Assembly (NCBI GenBank): GCA_016806145.1
Contig: CP063166.1
Coordinates: 5,270,001 to 5,334,000, forward strand
Length of the DNA: 64,000 nt
Reading direction: 5' to 3'
From: Variovorax paradoxus
GTDB lineage: Bacteria; Pseudomonadota; Gammaproteobacteria; Burkholderiales; Burkholderiaceae_C
The stretch's first letter is position 1. The number at the start of each line of letters is the position of its first letter. The translations under genes were made by a program, and so were the position numbers. Of the stretch, positions 43,789-51,238 are shown piece after piece. The notes beneath the pieces are model-generated. The model made no database searches. It saw nothing but the letters and a program-made list of their open reading frames with translations, and was not told where the DNA came from.

Positions 43789-44481
43789 TCAGATCGCGAC
43801 CAACTGGCGCACGCCCTGCGCCTCCATGCCCTTGCCGAGGCCGCGCGCGATCACCTCGCCGCGCTCCATCACGAGGTAGTCGTCGGCCAGCTCCTGCGCG
43901 AAGTCGTAGTACTGCTCGCACAGCACGATCGCCATGTCGCCGCGGTCGGCCAGCATGCGGATCACGCGGCCGATGTCCTTGATGATGCTCGGCTGGATGC
44001 CCTCGGTGGGCTCGTCGAGGATCAGCAGCTTCGGCTTGGGCGCGAGCGCGCGCGCGATCGCGAGCTGCTGCTGCTGGCCGCCCGAGAGGTCGCCGCCGCG
44101 GCGCCCGATCATCTGCTTGAGCACCGGGAACAGCTCGAACAGCTCGGCCGGGATCGGCGTGCCGCCGCGCTTGTAGGCCAGGCCCATGCGCAGGTTCTCT
44201 TCCACCGTGAGGCGCGCGAAGATCTCACGCCCCTGCGGCACGAAGCCGATGCCCGCGCGCGCGCGGTCGTAGGGCGTGGCCTTGTGGATCGGCCGGCCCT
44301 CGAGCTCGATGCTGCCGCTCTTGATCGGCACCAGGCCCATCAGCGACTTCAGCAGCGTGGTCTTGCCCACGCCGTTGCGGCCCAGCAGCACCGTGACCTT
44401 GCCCAGCGTGGCCTCGAAGCTCACGTCGCGCAGGATGTGGGAGCCGCCGTAGTACTGGTGGATGTTCTTGACTGTCAGCAT
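43789..44481 (-). CDS. urtE: Urea ABC transporter, ATP-binding subunit UrtE
   Basis: A 230-residue ABC ATPase of the branched-chain amino acid/urea family (LivF type). Walker A is GRNGVGKTTLL, the signature is DLSGGQQQQLAIARAL, Walker B is LLILDEPTEGIQPS with the catalytic Glu, and the H-loop is at CEQYYDFAQEL. Start ATG 44481 gives MLTVKNIHQYYGGSHILRDV, the usual UrtE opening. It powers high-affinity urea uptake with UrtD as the second ATPase. Last gene of urtABCDE, 13 nt after urtD. It converges with the IclR gene (4-bp gap). Confidence 0.93.
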   Translation of the reverse strand: MLTVKNIHQYYGGSHILRDVSFEATLGKVTVLLGRNGVGKTTLLKSLMGLVPIKSGSIELEGRPIHKATPYDRARAGIGFVPQGREIFARLTVEENLRMGLAYKRGGTPIPAELFELFPVLKQMIGRRGGDLSGGQQQQLAIARALAPKPKLLILDEPTEGIQPSIIKDIGRVIRMLADRGDMAIVLCEQYYDFAQELADDYLVMERGEVIARGLGKGMEAQGVRQLVAI

Positions 44482-44493
44482 GGCGTGGTTTCC

Positions 44494-45372
44494 TCAGCGG
44501 CCCAGGTAGACCTCGATCACGCGCTCGTCCGCCTGCACCTCGTCGAGCGATCCCTGCGCGAGCACCGAGCCGTCGCACAGCACGGTCACGATCTCGGAGA
44601 TGGTGCGGATGAAGCTCATGTCGTGCTCCACCACCATCAGCGAATGCTTGCCCTTGAGCGTGAGAAACAGCTCGGCCGTGCGCGCCGTCTCCTCGTCGGT
44701 CATGCCGGCCACGGGCTCGTCGAGCAGCAGGAGCTTCGGGTCCTGCATCAGCAGCATGCCGATCTCGAGCCACTGCTTCTGGCCGTGGCTCAGGTTGCCC
44801 GCCATGCGCGACACGCTGGCCGCGAGGTGGATGGTCTCGAGCACCTCGGCCAGCCGGTCGCTTTGCGCCGAGTCGAGCCTGAACAGCATCGAGGCGCGCA
44901 CGCCCTTGTCGGTCTTGAGCGCGAGCTCGAGGTTCTCGAACACCGTGAGGTGCTCGAACACGGTCGGCTTCTGGAACTTGCGGCCGATGCCCAGCTGTGC
45001 GATCTCGGCCTCCTTGTGGCGCAGCAGGTCGATGGTGCTGCCGAAGAACACCGTGCCTTCGTCGGGCCGGGTCTTGCCGGTGATGATGTCCATCATCGTG
45101 GTCTTGCCCGCGCCGTTGGGGCCGATGATGCAGCGCAGCTCGCCGGGCGCGATGTCGAGCGACAGCTTGTTGATCGCCTTGAAGCCGTCGAAGCTCACGC
45201 TCACGTCTTCCAGGTAGAGGATGCGGCCGTGGGTCACGTCGACCTCGCCGGGCGTCGCGATGCGACTGAAGCCCGCCGTGCGGCCGCCCGATTCGGTGGC
45301 GCCGGTGTCGTGTGGCTGGCCCTTGGCGCGTGCGGCGCGCTCCGCGCCGGCTTCCATCAGGTCGGGCGTCAT
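44494..45372 (-). CDS. urtD: Urea ABC transporter, ATP-binding subunit UrtD
   Basis: A 292-residue LivG-type ABC ATPase. Walker A GPNGAGKTTMMDIITG, signature NLSHGQKQWLEIGMLLMQ, Walker B LLLLDEPVAGMTDEE. The family segment RKFQKPTVFEHLTVFEN is diagnostic for UrtD. About 45 residues of extra N-terminal sequence (MTPDLMEAGAERAARAK...) precede the ABC domain, longer than in many homologues. The ATG at 45372 overlaps the urtC stop by four bases (ATGA). Works with UrtE on the UrtB/UrtC pore. Confidence 0.93.
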   Translation of the reverse strand: MTPDLMEAGAERAARAKGQPHDTGATESGGRTAGFSRIATPGEVDVTHGRILYLEDVSVSFDGFKAINKLSLDIAPGELRCIIGPNGAGKTTMMDIITGKTRPDEGTVFFGSTIDLLRHKEAEIAQLGIGRKFQKPTVFEHLTVFENLELALKTDKGVRASMLFRLDSAQSDRLAEVLETIHLAASVSRMAGNLSHGQKQWLEIGMLLMQDPKLLLLDEPVAGMTDEETARTAELFLTLKGKHSLMVVEHDMSFIRTISEIVTVLCDGSVLAQGSLDEVQADERVIEVYLGR

Positions 45373-46685
45373 GCGCGGGCTCCCTTCGGTTCGGCATGCA
45401 GCGGCGCGGCGATCGCTTCCGGCTCCATGCCCTGTTCGGTCGCCAGCGAGCGCTGGGCTTCGGCGCGCGCCGACGATGCCGCAGCGGGCGCCGCCTTCTC
45501 GCGCGACAGCCACTGGCGCACCAGCCCCACGATGCCGTTCGGCAGGAACAGCGTGACCGCGATGAACAGCGCGCCGAGGAAGTACAGCCAGTACTCGGGA
45601 TAGGCCACCGTGAGCCAACTCTTCGCGCCGTTGACGATGAAGGCGCCGATGATCGGCCCGATCAGGCTCGCGCGCCCGCCCACCGCGGCCCAGATCGCGA
45701 TCTCGATCGAGTTGGCCGCGCTCATCTCGCTCGGGTTGATGATGCCGACCTGCGGCACGTAGAGCGCGCCGGCCACGCCGCACATCACGGCCGAGATGAC
45801 CCAGATGCTGAGCTTGTAGGGCAGCGGGTTGTAGCCCGAGAACATCACGCGCGACTCGGCGTCGCGGATGGCCTGCAGCACGCGGCCGAACTTGCTCGCG
45901 ATCAGCCACTTGGCGAACAGGAAGAAGGCCAGCAGGGTCACGCCGGTGAGCGCGAAGATGGTCATGCGCATCTCCTGCGTGGCGATCGGGATGCCGAGGA
46001 TGCGCTTGAAGTCGGTGAAGCCGTTGTTGCCGCCGAAGCCGGTCTCGTTGCGAAAGAACAGCAGCATGGCCGCGAAGGTCATCGCCTGCGTGATGATCGA
46101 GAAATACACGCCCTTGATGCGCGAGCGGAAGGCGAAGAAGCCGAACACGAAGGCGATCAGGCCCGGCACCGCGACGATCAGGATCAAGGTGGCAATGAAG
46201 CTGTCGCTGAAGGTCCAGTGCCAGGGCAGCGTCTTCCAGTCGAGGAACACCATGAAGTCGGGCAGGTCGCTCTTGTAGTTGCCGTCGCGGCCGATCTGGC
46301 GCATGAGGTACATGCCCATCATGTAGCCGCCGAGCGCGAAGAAGAGGCCGTGGCCCAGCGAGAGGATGCCGGTGTAGCCCCAGATCAGGTCCATGGCCAG
46401 CGCGCAGATCGCGTAGCACATGATCTTGCCGACCAGCGCCACCGCGTAGTCGCTCATGTGCAGCGGGCTGTCGGCGGGCACCCACATGTTGAGCACGGGC
46501 GCCACCGCGCACACCACGATCAGCGCGACGAAGAAGGCCGTCCAGCCCTTGCCGCTCAGCAGCGGCCCCTTGGTGGGAAGTGCCACCCTACCCGTTCGCA
46601 CTGAGCTTGTCGAAGTGCCTGCCCCGGCTTCGACAGGCTCAGCCCGAACGGTGATGGCGGTATCGAAAGTTGTTGGGGTCGTCAT
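45369..46685 (-). CDS. urtC: Urea ABC transporter permease UrtC, with a repeat-derived N-terminal insert
   Basis: A 438-residue LivM-type permease with about 9-10 helices; conserved segments include LIWGYTGILSLGHGLFFALGG and QAMTFAAMLLFFRNETGFGG. Before the first helix, residues 12-31 (TVRAEPVEAGAGTSTSSVR) are the translation of a REP-like palindrome at 46592-46651, an unusual coding insertion. The reading frame is kept intact across it and the protein is otherwise normal. ATG 46685 overlaps the urtB stop by four bases; its own stop overlaps the urtD start. C-terminus is long and Ala-rich. The insert should lie in the cytoplasmic tail, where it may be tolerated. Confidence 0.92.
   Translation of the reverse strand: MTTPTTFDTAITVRAEPVEAGAGTSTSSVRTGRVALPTKGPLLSGKGWTAFFVALIVVCAVAPVLNMWVPADSPLHMSDYAVALVGKIMCYAICALAMDLIWGYTGILSLGHGLFFALGGYMMGMYLMRQIGRDGNYKSDLPDFMVFLDWKTLPWHWTFSDSFIATLILIVAVPGLIAFVFGFFAFRSRIKGVYFSIITQAMTFAAMLLFFRNETGFGGNNGFTDFKRILGIPIATQEMRMTIFALTGVTLLAFFLFAKWLIASKFGRVLQAIRDAESRVMFSGYNPLPYKLSIWVISAVMCGVAGALYVPQVGIINPSEMSAANSIEIAIWAAVGGRASLIGPIIGAFIVNGAKSWLTVAYPEYWLYFLGALFIAVTLFLPNGIVGLVRQWLSREKAAPAAASSARAEAQRSLATEQGMEPEAIAAPLHAEPKGARA
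46592..46651 (-). repeat. REP-like palindrome, copy 2, inside the urtC coding sequence
   Basis: The left arm CCGTTCGCACTGAGCTTG, continuing TCGAAG, pairs with CTTCGACAGGCTCAG.CCGAACGG across a short loop. It is the same family as the element at 27424-27488. It lies in frame within urtC (residues 12-31) and contributes no stop codon. Confidence 0.85.
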
Positions 46686-48265
46686 GCTTCCGCGCTCCGG
46701 CCCTTCATCGCGAAGATGCCCTGGGGCCGCTTCTGGATGAAGATGATGATGAAAACCAGCACCGCGATCTTCGCGAGCACCGCGCCCGCCCAGCCTTCGA
46801 TGAACTTGTTGAGGATGCCCAGTCCCAGCGCCGCGTAGACGGTGCCCGCGAGCTGGCCGACGCCGCCCATCACGACCACCATGAAGCTGTCGACGATGTA
46901 GCTCTGGCCCAGGTCGGGGCCGACGTTGCCGATCTGGCTCAGCGCACAGCCCGCGAGGCCGGCGATGCCCGAGCCGAGCGCGAAGGCGTAGGTGTCGATG
47001 CGCGCGGTGTTCACGCCCATGCAGGAGGCGATCGGGCGGTTCTGCGTCACGCCGCGCACGAACAGGCCCAGCCGCGTGCGGCCGATCAGCCAGCCCATGG
47101 CCAGCAGCACCAGCACCGCGAAGACGATGATGCACAGGCGGTTCCACGGCAGCGTGACGTTCGACAGCAGCGACAGGCCGCCGCTCATCCAGGCCGGGTT
47201 CTCCACGCCGACGTTCTGCGCGCCGAACAGCGAGCGCACCAGCTGCTGCAGCATCAGGCTGATGCCCCAGGTGGCCAGCAGGGTCTCGAGCGGACGGCCG
47301 TAGAGGAAGCGGATCACGCCGCGCTCGAGCACCGCGCCCACCAGCGCCGAGGCCAGGAACGAGACCGGAATGGCGGCCACCAGGTACCAGCCGAAGGCGG
47401 CCTCGGGCAGGTACTTCTGGAAGATGCCCTGCATCACGTAGGTGGCGTAGGCGCCGATCATCATCAGCTCGCCATGGGCCATGTTGATGACGCCCATCAG
47501 GCCGTAGGTGATGGCCAGGCCCAGCGCGGCCAGCAGCAGCACCGAGCCCAGGCTGATGCCGCTGAACACGGCATTGAGGCGGTCGCCCCACACCAGCGAG
47601 CCGTCGATGCTGGCGATCGAGGCCACGATCGCGGCCTTCACGTCGGCCTCGGTCTCGTCGGCCAGGCGCTGGTTGAGCAGCAGCTTGGTGTCGGGGCTGC
47701 GGCTCTCGCCGAGCTCGCGCGCGGCCACGAGGCGCTTGGCCTTGTCGGCGCTGCTGAGCATGCTGGCGGCACGCACGAGTTCGAGCTGCGCCTTGATCTT
47801 CGGGTGGGTCTCGGCGGCCAGCGCCTTCTCGACCAGCGGCAGCCGCGATTCGTCGGGCTCCTTGAACAGCGCCTGCGCGGCCTCGGCGCGCACCGCGTCG
47901 TCCTTGCTGCCGAGCTTGAGCGCGGCCTGCGCGGCCTCGAGCGCGCCGCGCATCAGGTTGTTGTTGACCACGTCCTCGGCCGTGTCGGGCACCTTGAGCT
48001 CGGCACCGGTCACGGGGTCGTAGCCCTTGTCTTCCTTCATCACGAAGACCTTGTCTTCGGTGTACTTGACCGCATCGTCCGACATCGCCTGGATGAAGGC
48101 GGCGGTCTTGTCGTCGGCGCTGGTGACGGCCTTGTTGAGCGCCGCGATGCGGGCCTCGGAATCGCCGGCGGCGATGGCCCGGGCTTCGTCGGCGGTCAGC
48201 GCCTGGGCGGCCGTTGCCATGAACAGCATGGCGGCGAATGCGCAGTGGAGGGTTCGTCGAAGCAT
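46682..48265 (-). CDS. urtB: Urea ABC transporter permease UrtB
   Basis: A 527-residue LivH-type permease. As in other UrtB proteins, an extracytoplasmic region of about 230 residues precedes the membrane domain: signal peptide near 1-23, then ADEARAIAAGDSEARIAALN and a helical stretch. The permease core shows GISLGSVLLLAALGLAITYG and MGVINMAHGELMMIGAYATY. The ATG at 48265 (MLRRTLHCAFAAMLF) follows a GC-hairpin repeat that separates it from urtA by 144 nt. Its stop overlaps the urtC start (ATGA). Confidence 0.93.
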   Translation of the reverse strand: MLRRTLHCAFAAMLFMATAAQALTADEARAIAAGDSEARIAALNKAVTSADDKTAAFIQAMSDDAVKYTEDKVFVMKEDKGYDPVTGAELKVPDTAEDVVNNNLMRGALEAAQAALKLGSKDDAVRAEAAQALFKEPDESRLPLVEKALAAETHPKIKAQLELVRAASMLSSADKAKRLVAARELGESRSPDTKLLLNQRLADETEADVKAAIVASIASIDGSLVWGDRLNAVFSGISLGSVLLLAALGLAITYGLMGVINMAHGELMMIGAYATYVMQGIFQKYLPEAAFGWYLVAAIPVSFLASALVGAVLERGVIRFLYGRPLETLLATWGISLMLQQLVRSLFGAQNVGVENPAWMSGGLSLLSNVTLPWNRLCIIVFAVLVLLAMGWLIGRTRLGLFVRGVTQNRPIASCMGVNTARIDTYAFALGSGIAGLAGCALSQIGNVGPDLGQSYIVDSFMVVVMGGVGQLAGTVYAALGLGILNKFIEGWAGAVLAKIAVLVFIIIFIQKRPQGIFAMKGRSAEA

Positions 48266-48288
48266 CTTGAGAAGGTGTTGGCATGACG

Positions 48289-48400
48289 CCCTCCCCCGCT
48301 GGGGGAGGGTTGGGGTGGGGGCATGCGGCGCCCGAACGGGCGCAAGGATCGAATCGACCGCCGTCGGCCCCCACCCCGGCCCTCCCCCAGAGGGGGAGGG
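48289..48400. repeat. Composite GC-hairpin repeat, full copy 2, between urtA and urtB
   Basis: The left stem CCCTCCCCC-GCT-GGGGGAGGG (48289-48309) and right stem CCCTCCCCC-AGA-GGGGGAGGG (48380-48400) flank an inner part where GGTTGGGGTGGGGGC faces GGCCCCCACCCCGGCC. Same layout as at 33523-33631. It occupies nearly all of the urtA-urtB spacer. Confidence 0.8.
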
Positions 48401-48409
48401 GGATGACAC

Positions 48410-49678
48410 TTACATCGACTTGCCAGCCGGATAGTCGGGCTTCTTGTCGTTGCCTTCGATGTACGGGCTCCACGGCTTGGCCTTGACCGGGCCCGGCGTC
48501 TTCCACACGACGTTGAACTGGCCGTCGGCCTTGATCTCACCGATGAACACGCTCTTGTGCAGGTGGTGGTTCTTCTCGTCCATCTTCGAGACGATGCCCG
48601 AGGGCGCGGTGAAGGTCTGGCCGGCCATGGCGGCGATCACCTTGTCCGTGTCGGTCGACTTGGCCTTCTCGACCGCCTGCTTCCACATGTGGATGCCGAT
48701 CCAGGTGGCTTCCATCGGGTCGTTGGTCAGCGGCTTGTCCTTGTGGCCGGCGATGTTCTTGGCCTTGGCGTAGTCGCTCCACTGCTTGATGAAGGCGGTG
48801 TTGGTCGGGTTCTTGATCGACATGAAGTAGTTCCACGCGGCCAGGTGGCCGACCAGCGGCTTGGTGTCCACGCCGCGCAGTTCTTCCTCGCCGACCGAGA
48901 AGGCCACCACCGGCACGTCCTTGGCCTTCAGGCCGGCGTTGCCGAGTTCCTTGTAGAAGGGCACGTTGGAGTCGCCGTTGATGGTCGACACCACGGCGGT
49001 CTTGCCGCCGGCCGAGAACTTCTTGATGTCGGCGACGATGGTCTGGTAGTCGCTGTGGCCGAAGGGGGTGTACTTCTCGTCGATGTCGGTGTCCTTCACG
49101 CCCTTGCTCTTGAGGTAGGCGCGCAGGATCTTGTTGGTGGTGCGCGGATAGACGTAGTCGGTGCCCAGCAGCACCCAGCGCTTGGCGGCGCCGCCTTCCT
49201 TGCTCATCAGGTAGTCGACGGCCGGAATGGCCTGCTGGTTGGGCGCGGCACCCGTGTAGAACACGTTCTTCGAGAGCTCTTCGCCTTCGTACTGCACGGG
49301 GTAGAACAGCAGGCCGTTCATTTCCTCGACCACCGGCAGCACCGACTTGCGCGACACCGAGGTCCAGCAGCCGAAGATCACCGAGACCTTGTCCTGGCCG
49401 AGCAGCTGCTTGGTCTTCTCGGCGAACAGCGGCCAGTTCGAGGCCGGGTCGACCACCACGGGCTCGAGCTTCTTGCCGAGCACGCCGCCCTTGGCGTTGA
49501 TGTCGTCGATGGCCATCAGCACCGTGTCCTTCAACACGGTTTCCGAGATGGCCATCGTGCCCGACAGCGAGTGCAGCACGCCGACCTTGATGGTGTCGGC
49601 GGCGAATGCGGGCACAGCGGAGATGCTGGCCAGCGCGACGGCGGCGGTGAGCGCCTTGAGAGTGAAACGACGTTGCAT
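48410..49678 (-). CDS. urtA: Urea ABC transporter substrate-binding protein UrtA
   Basis: A 422-residue periplasmic binding protein. Signal peptide MQRRFTLKALTAAVALASIS ends near AFA-AD. The mature part matches UrtA: IKVGVLHSLSGTMAISETVL, VSVIFGCWTSVSRKSVLPVV and NGLLFYPVQYEGEELSKNVFY. It captures urea and hands it to UrtBC. First gene of urtABCDE; 144 nt of spacer carrying a GC-hairpin repeat follows, which could protect urtA mRNA and give more binding protein than permease. Start ATG at 49678 is preceded on the minus strand by GGAGTCCAC. Confidence 0.93.
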   Translation of the reverse strand: MQRRFTLKALTAAVALASISAVPAFAADTIKVGVLHSLSGTMAISETVLKDTVLMAIDDINAKGGVLGKKLEPVVVDPASNWPLFAEKTKQLLGQDKVSVIFGCWTSVSRKSVLPVVEEMNGLLFYPVQYEGEELSKNVFYTGAAPNQQAIPAVDYLMSKEGGAAKRWVLLGTDYVYPRTTNKILRAYLKSKGVKDTDIDEKYTPFGHSDYQTIVADIKKFSAGGKTAVVSTINGDSNVPFYKELGNAGLKAKDVPVVAFSVGEEELRGVDTKPLVGHLAAWNYFMSIKNPTNTAFIKQWSDYAKAKNIAGHKDKPLTNDPMEATWIGIHMWKQAVEKAKSTDTDKVIAAMAGQTFTAPSGIVSKMDEKNHHLHKSVFIGEIKADGQFNVVWKTPGPVKAKPWSPYIEGNDKKPDYPAGKSM

Positions 49679-49821
49679 GTGGACTCCTGCTCCGGTGGGT
49701 TGAAACCTGTTCGCCGGCGCGGTGCCGAGCGATGGGAGGGAGTCTGCGGAATGCACCAGGAAGGAGAAATACGCCGGGTGGCGTACACGGAGGTACTCAG
49801 CCGCGTCAACGGCGCGCAGGG

Positions 49822-50136
49822 CTACGGCGCCGGGTACTTGCGCGCGTTCGCGACCATCTTGCTGCGCGCGGCCTCGACGGGGTCGATGCCGAGCTGGTCG
49901 GCCAGTTGCAGCAGGTAGAGCAGCACGTCGGCGATCTCGGTGCCGACCTCGGCGCGCTTGTCGGCCGGCAGCTCGCGGCTCTGTGCCTCGGTCAGCCACT
50001 GGAAATGCTCGAGCAGCTCGGCGGCTTCGACCGAGAGCGCCGCGGCGAGGTTCTTGGGGGAGTGGAAGGGTTCCCAGTGGCGCTCGCGCGCGAAGTCGCG
50101 CAGGGCGAGCGTGAGCGATTGGAGGTCGTGGGTCAT
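49822..50136 (-). CDS. MazG-like nucleotide pyrophosphohydrolase (RS21-C6/DCTPP-like)
   Basis: A 104-residue all-alpha NTP pyrophosphohydrolase. The metal-binding EEXXE ... EXXD pattern is visible as SVEAAELLEHFQW and EVGTEIADVLLYLLQLADQL, with a Lys-rich end ARSKMVANARKYPAP. Proteins of this size hydrolyse dCTP or modified dNTPs and clean up the nucleotide pool. ATG at 50136 gives MTHDLQSLTLALRDF; the frame is open upstream through the neighbouring gene but is not coding there. Divergent from the HTH-nucleotidyltransferase gene with 57 bp between. Confidence 0.88.
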   Translation of the reverse strand: MTHDLQSLTLALRDFARERHWEPFHSPKNLAAALSVEAAELLEHFQWLTEAQSRELPADKRAEVGTEIADVLLYLLQLADQLGIDPVEAARSKMVANARKYPAP

Positions 50137-50175
50137 GGCGGCTATTGGGGGGACACGGGACACAAACATGAAAAG

Positions 50176-50207
50176 CCCATTTTGGGTAATAAAATGCCCA
50201 AAATGGG
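50176..50207. promoter_or_regulatory. Twin palindromes at the HTH-nucleotidyltransferase start
   Basis: CCCATTTTGGG (50176-50186) and CCCAAAATGGG (50197-50207) are inverted copies of each other, each nearly self-palindromic, with centres 21 bp apart. The ATG at 50194 lies between them and a TAATAA sequence at 50187-50192 could be a -10. They are well placed for repression by the encoded HTH protein. Confidence 0.6.
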
Positions 50208-50826
50208 TAAATCGCCGATGCCGAAGCAGCTCGAAGCACCTGTCGGACTGGCCGACGCCCTGTTCACGACCACCCAGCAGCGCGTGCTGGGCTGCCTCTT
50301 CGGCCAGCCGGATCGAAGCTTCTTCTTCACCGAATTGATCAAGCTTACCGGTGCGGGCTCGGGCGCCGTGCAGCGCGAACTCAAGCAGTTGACCGACAGC
50401 GGGCTGCTCACGATGTCGCGCGTGGGCCATCAGAAGCACTACCAGGCCAATGCGCAATCGCCGATCCACGAGGAATTGAGCAGCATCGTGCGCAAGACCT
50501 TCGGGCTCGCGGGCCCGCTGCGCGAGGCGCTGCAGCCCGTGGCCGACCGGATCGAGGCCGCGTTCGTGTACGGCTCGGTCGCGAAGAAGAGCGACACGGC
50601 CGCGAGCGACATCGACCTGCTGCTGCTCAGTGACGAACTTGCCTATCCGGATCTCTTTCTCGCGCTCGATGCCGTCTCCGCGCGGCTCGGCCGTACAGTG
50701 AACCCGACCCTGTTCACGAGGAAGGAACTGACGCGAAAGCTCAAGGATGGCGAATCCTTCGCCACGCGCGTGATGGCACAGCCCAAGCTCTGGGTGCTCG
50801 GCGACGCGCACGCCCTCCCCGCTTGA
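50194..50826 (+). CDS. HTH domain fused to MNT-type nucleotidyltransferase
   Basis: A 210-residue two-domain protein. Residues ~22-90 form a winged HTH (TQQRVLGCLFGQPDRSFFF, then GAVQRELKQLTDSGLL). Residues ~110-210 form a minimal polymerase-beta-like nucleotidyltransferase: FVYGSVAKKSDTAASDIDLL, with GS at 127-128 and the catalytic Asp pair at 139 and 141. MNT enzymes of this size act as antitoxin-like AMP-transferases on HEPN RNases (MntA/HepT). ATGs at 50203 and 50218 are alternative starts; none has a good ribosome site. The HEPN-like frame directly follows, shifted +1. Twin palindromes overlap its start. Confidence 0.85.
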   Translation: MPKMGKSPMPKQLEAPVGLADALFTTTQQRVLGCLFGQPDRSFFFTELIKLTGAGSGAVQRELKQLTDSGLLTMSRVGHQKHYQANAQSPIHEELSSIVRKTFGLAGPLREALQPVADRIEAAFVYGSVAKKSDTAASDIDLLLLSDELAYPDLFLALDAVSARLGRTVNPTLFTRKELTRKLKDGESFATRVMAQPKLWVLGDAHALPA

Positions 50827-51238
50827 CAACCTCTGCGGCCCTTCGAAGCCGCTCGCGGCCGAGGCGCCCGATGCGCGCGAGTTCGCCGGGCTGCTGCGTT
50901 CGGGCCAGGCCCGCCTGAAGGATGCGCAGGTCGCGCAGCTCTCGCTCGAGGGCCGCTTCGACCTCGTCTACAACGCGGCCCGCGCCCTGTGCCTCGCCGC
51001 CTTGCGCTGGCATGGCTACCGCGCGGGCAACCGCTTCATCGTCTTCCAGGTGCTGCCCCACACGCTGTCGCTGGGCCCCGAGGTCTGGCGGGTGCTGGCC
51101 AAGGGCCACGAGATCCGCAACCTCGGCGAGTACGAGGGCGACCTGAACGTGGACGAGCGCATCGTCCGGGACATGATCGTGGCCTGTCAGCAGGTGGCCC
51201 CGAAGCTGTCGGCGCTCCCCGCGCCCGGCAGCAGCTAG
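50822..51238 (+). CDS. HEPN-like protein, start codon not identifiable (possible +1 frameshift product)
   Basis: About 137 residues beginning DNLCGPSKPLAAEAPDAREF. They include RFDLVYNAARALCLAALRWH, VFQVLPHTLSLGPEVWRVLA and HEIRNLGEYEGDLNVDERIV. The all-helical layout with a late RN..EYE signature resembles HEPN proteins of the SAV_6107 type that pair with MNT enzymes. The frame is +1 to the preceding gene and opens after a TGA at 50771. It has no ATG, GTG or TTG before the conserved N-terminus. The junction reads GCTTGAC, with UGA-C as in the prfB +1 site. Options: programmed frameshift (347-residue fusion), a noncanonical or lost start, or a sequence error. The catalytic RxxxxH is not seen. 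Confidence 0.6.
   Translation, partial: LDNLCGPSKPLAAEAPDAREFAGLLRSGQARLKDAQVAQLSLEGRFDLVYNAARALCLAALRWHGYRAGNRFIVFQVLPHTLSLGPEVWRVLAKGHEIRNLGEYEGDLNVDERIVRDMIVACQQVAPKLSALPAPGSS

Noticed and set aside
48266..48409. urtA-urtB spacer considered as a riboswitch
   Set aside because: The structure is explained by the dispersed hairpin repeat, found also outside this operon; no known aptamer core is seen.
50922..51146. Alternative 74-residue frame inside the HEPN-like region
   Set aside because: It is Arg/Ser-rich without pattern, while the +1 frame has coherent HEPN-like helices.
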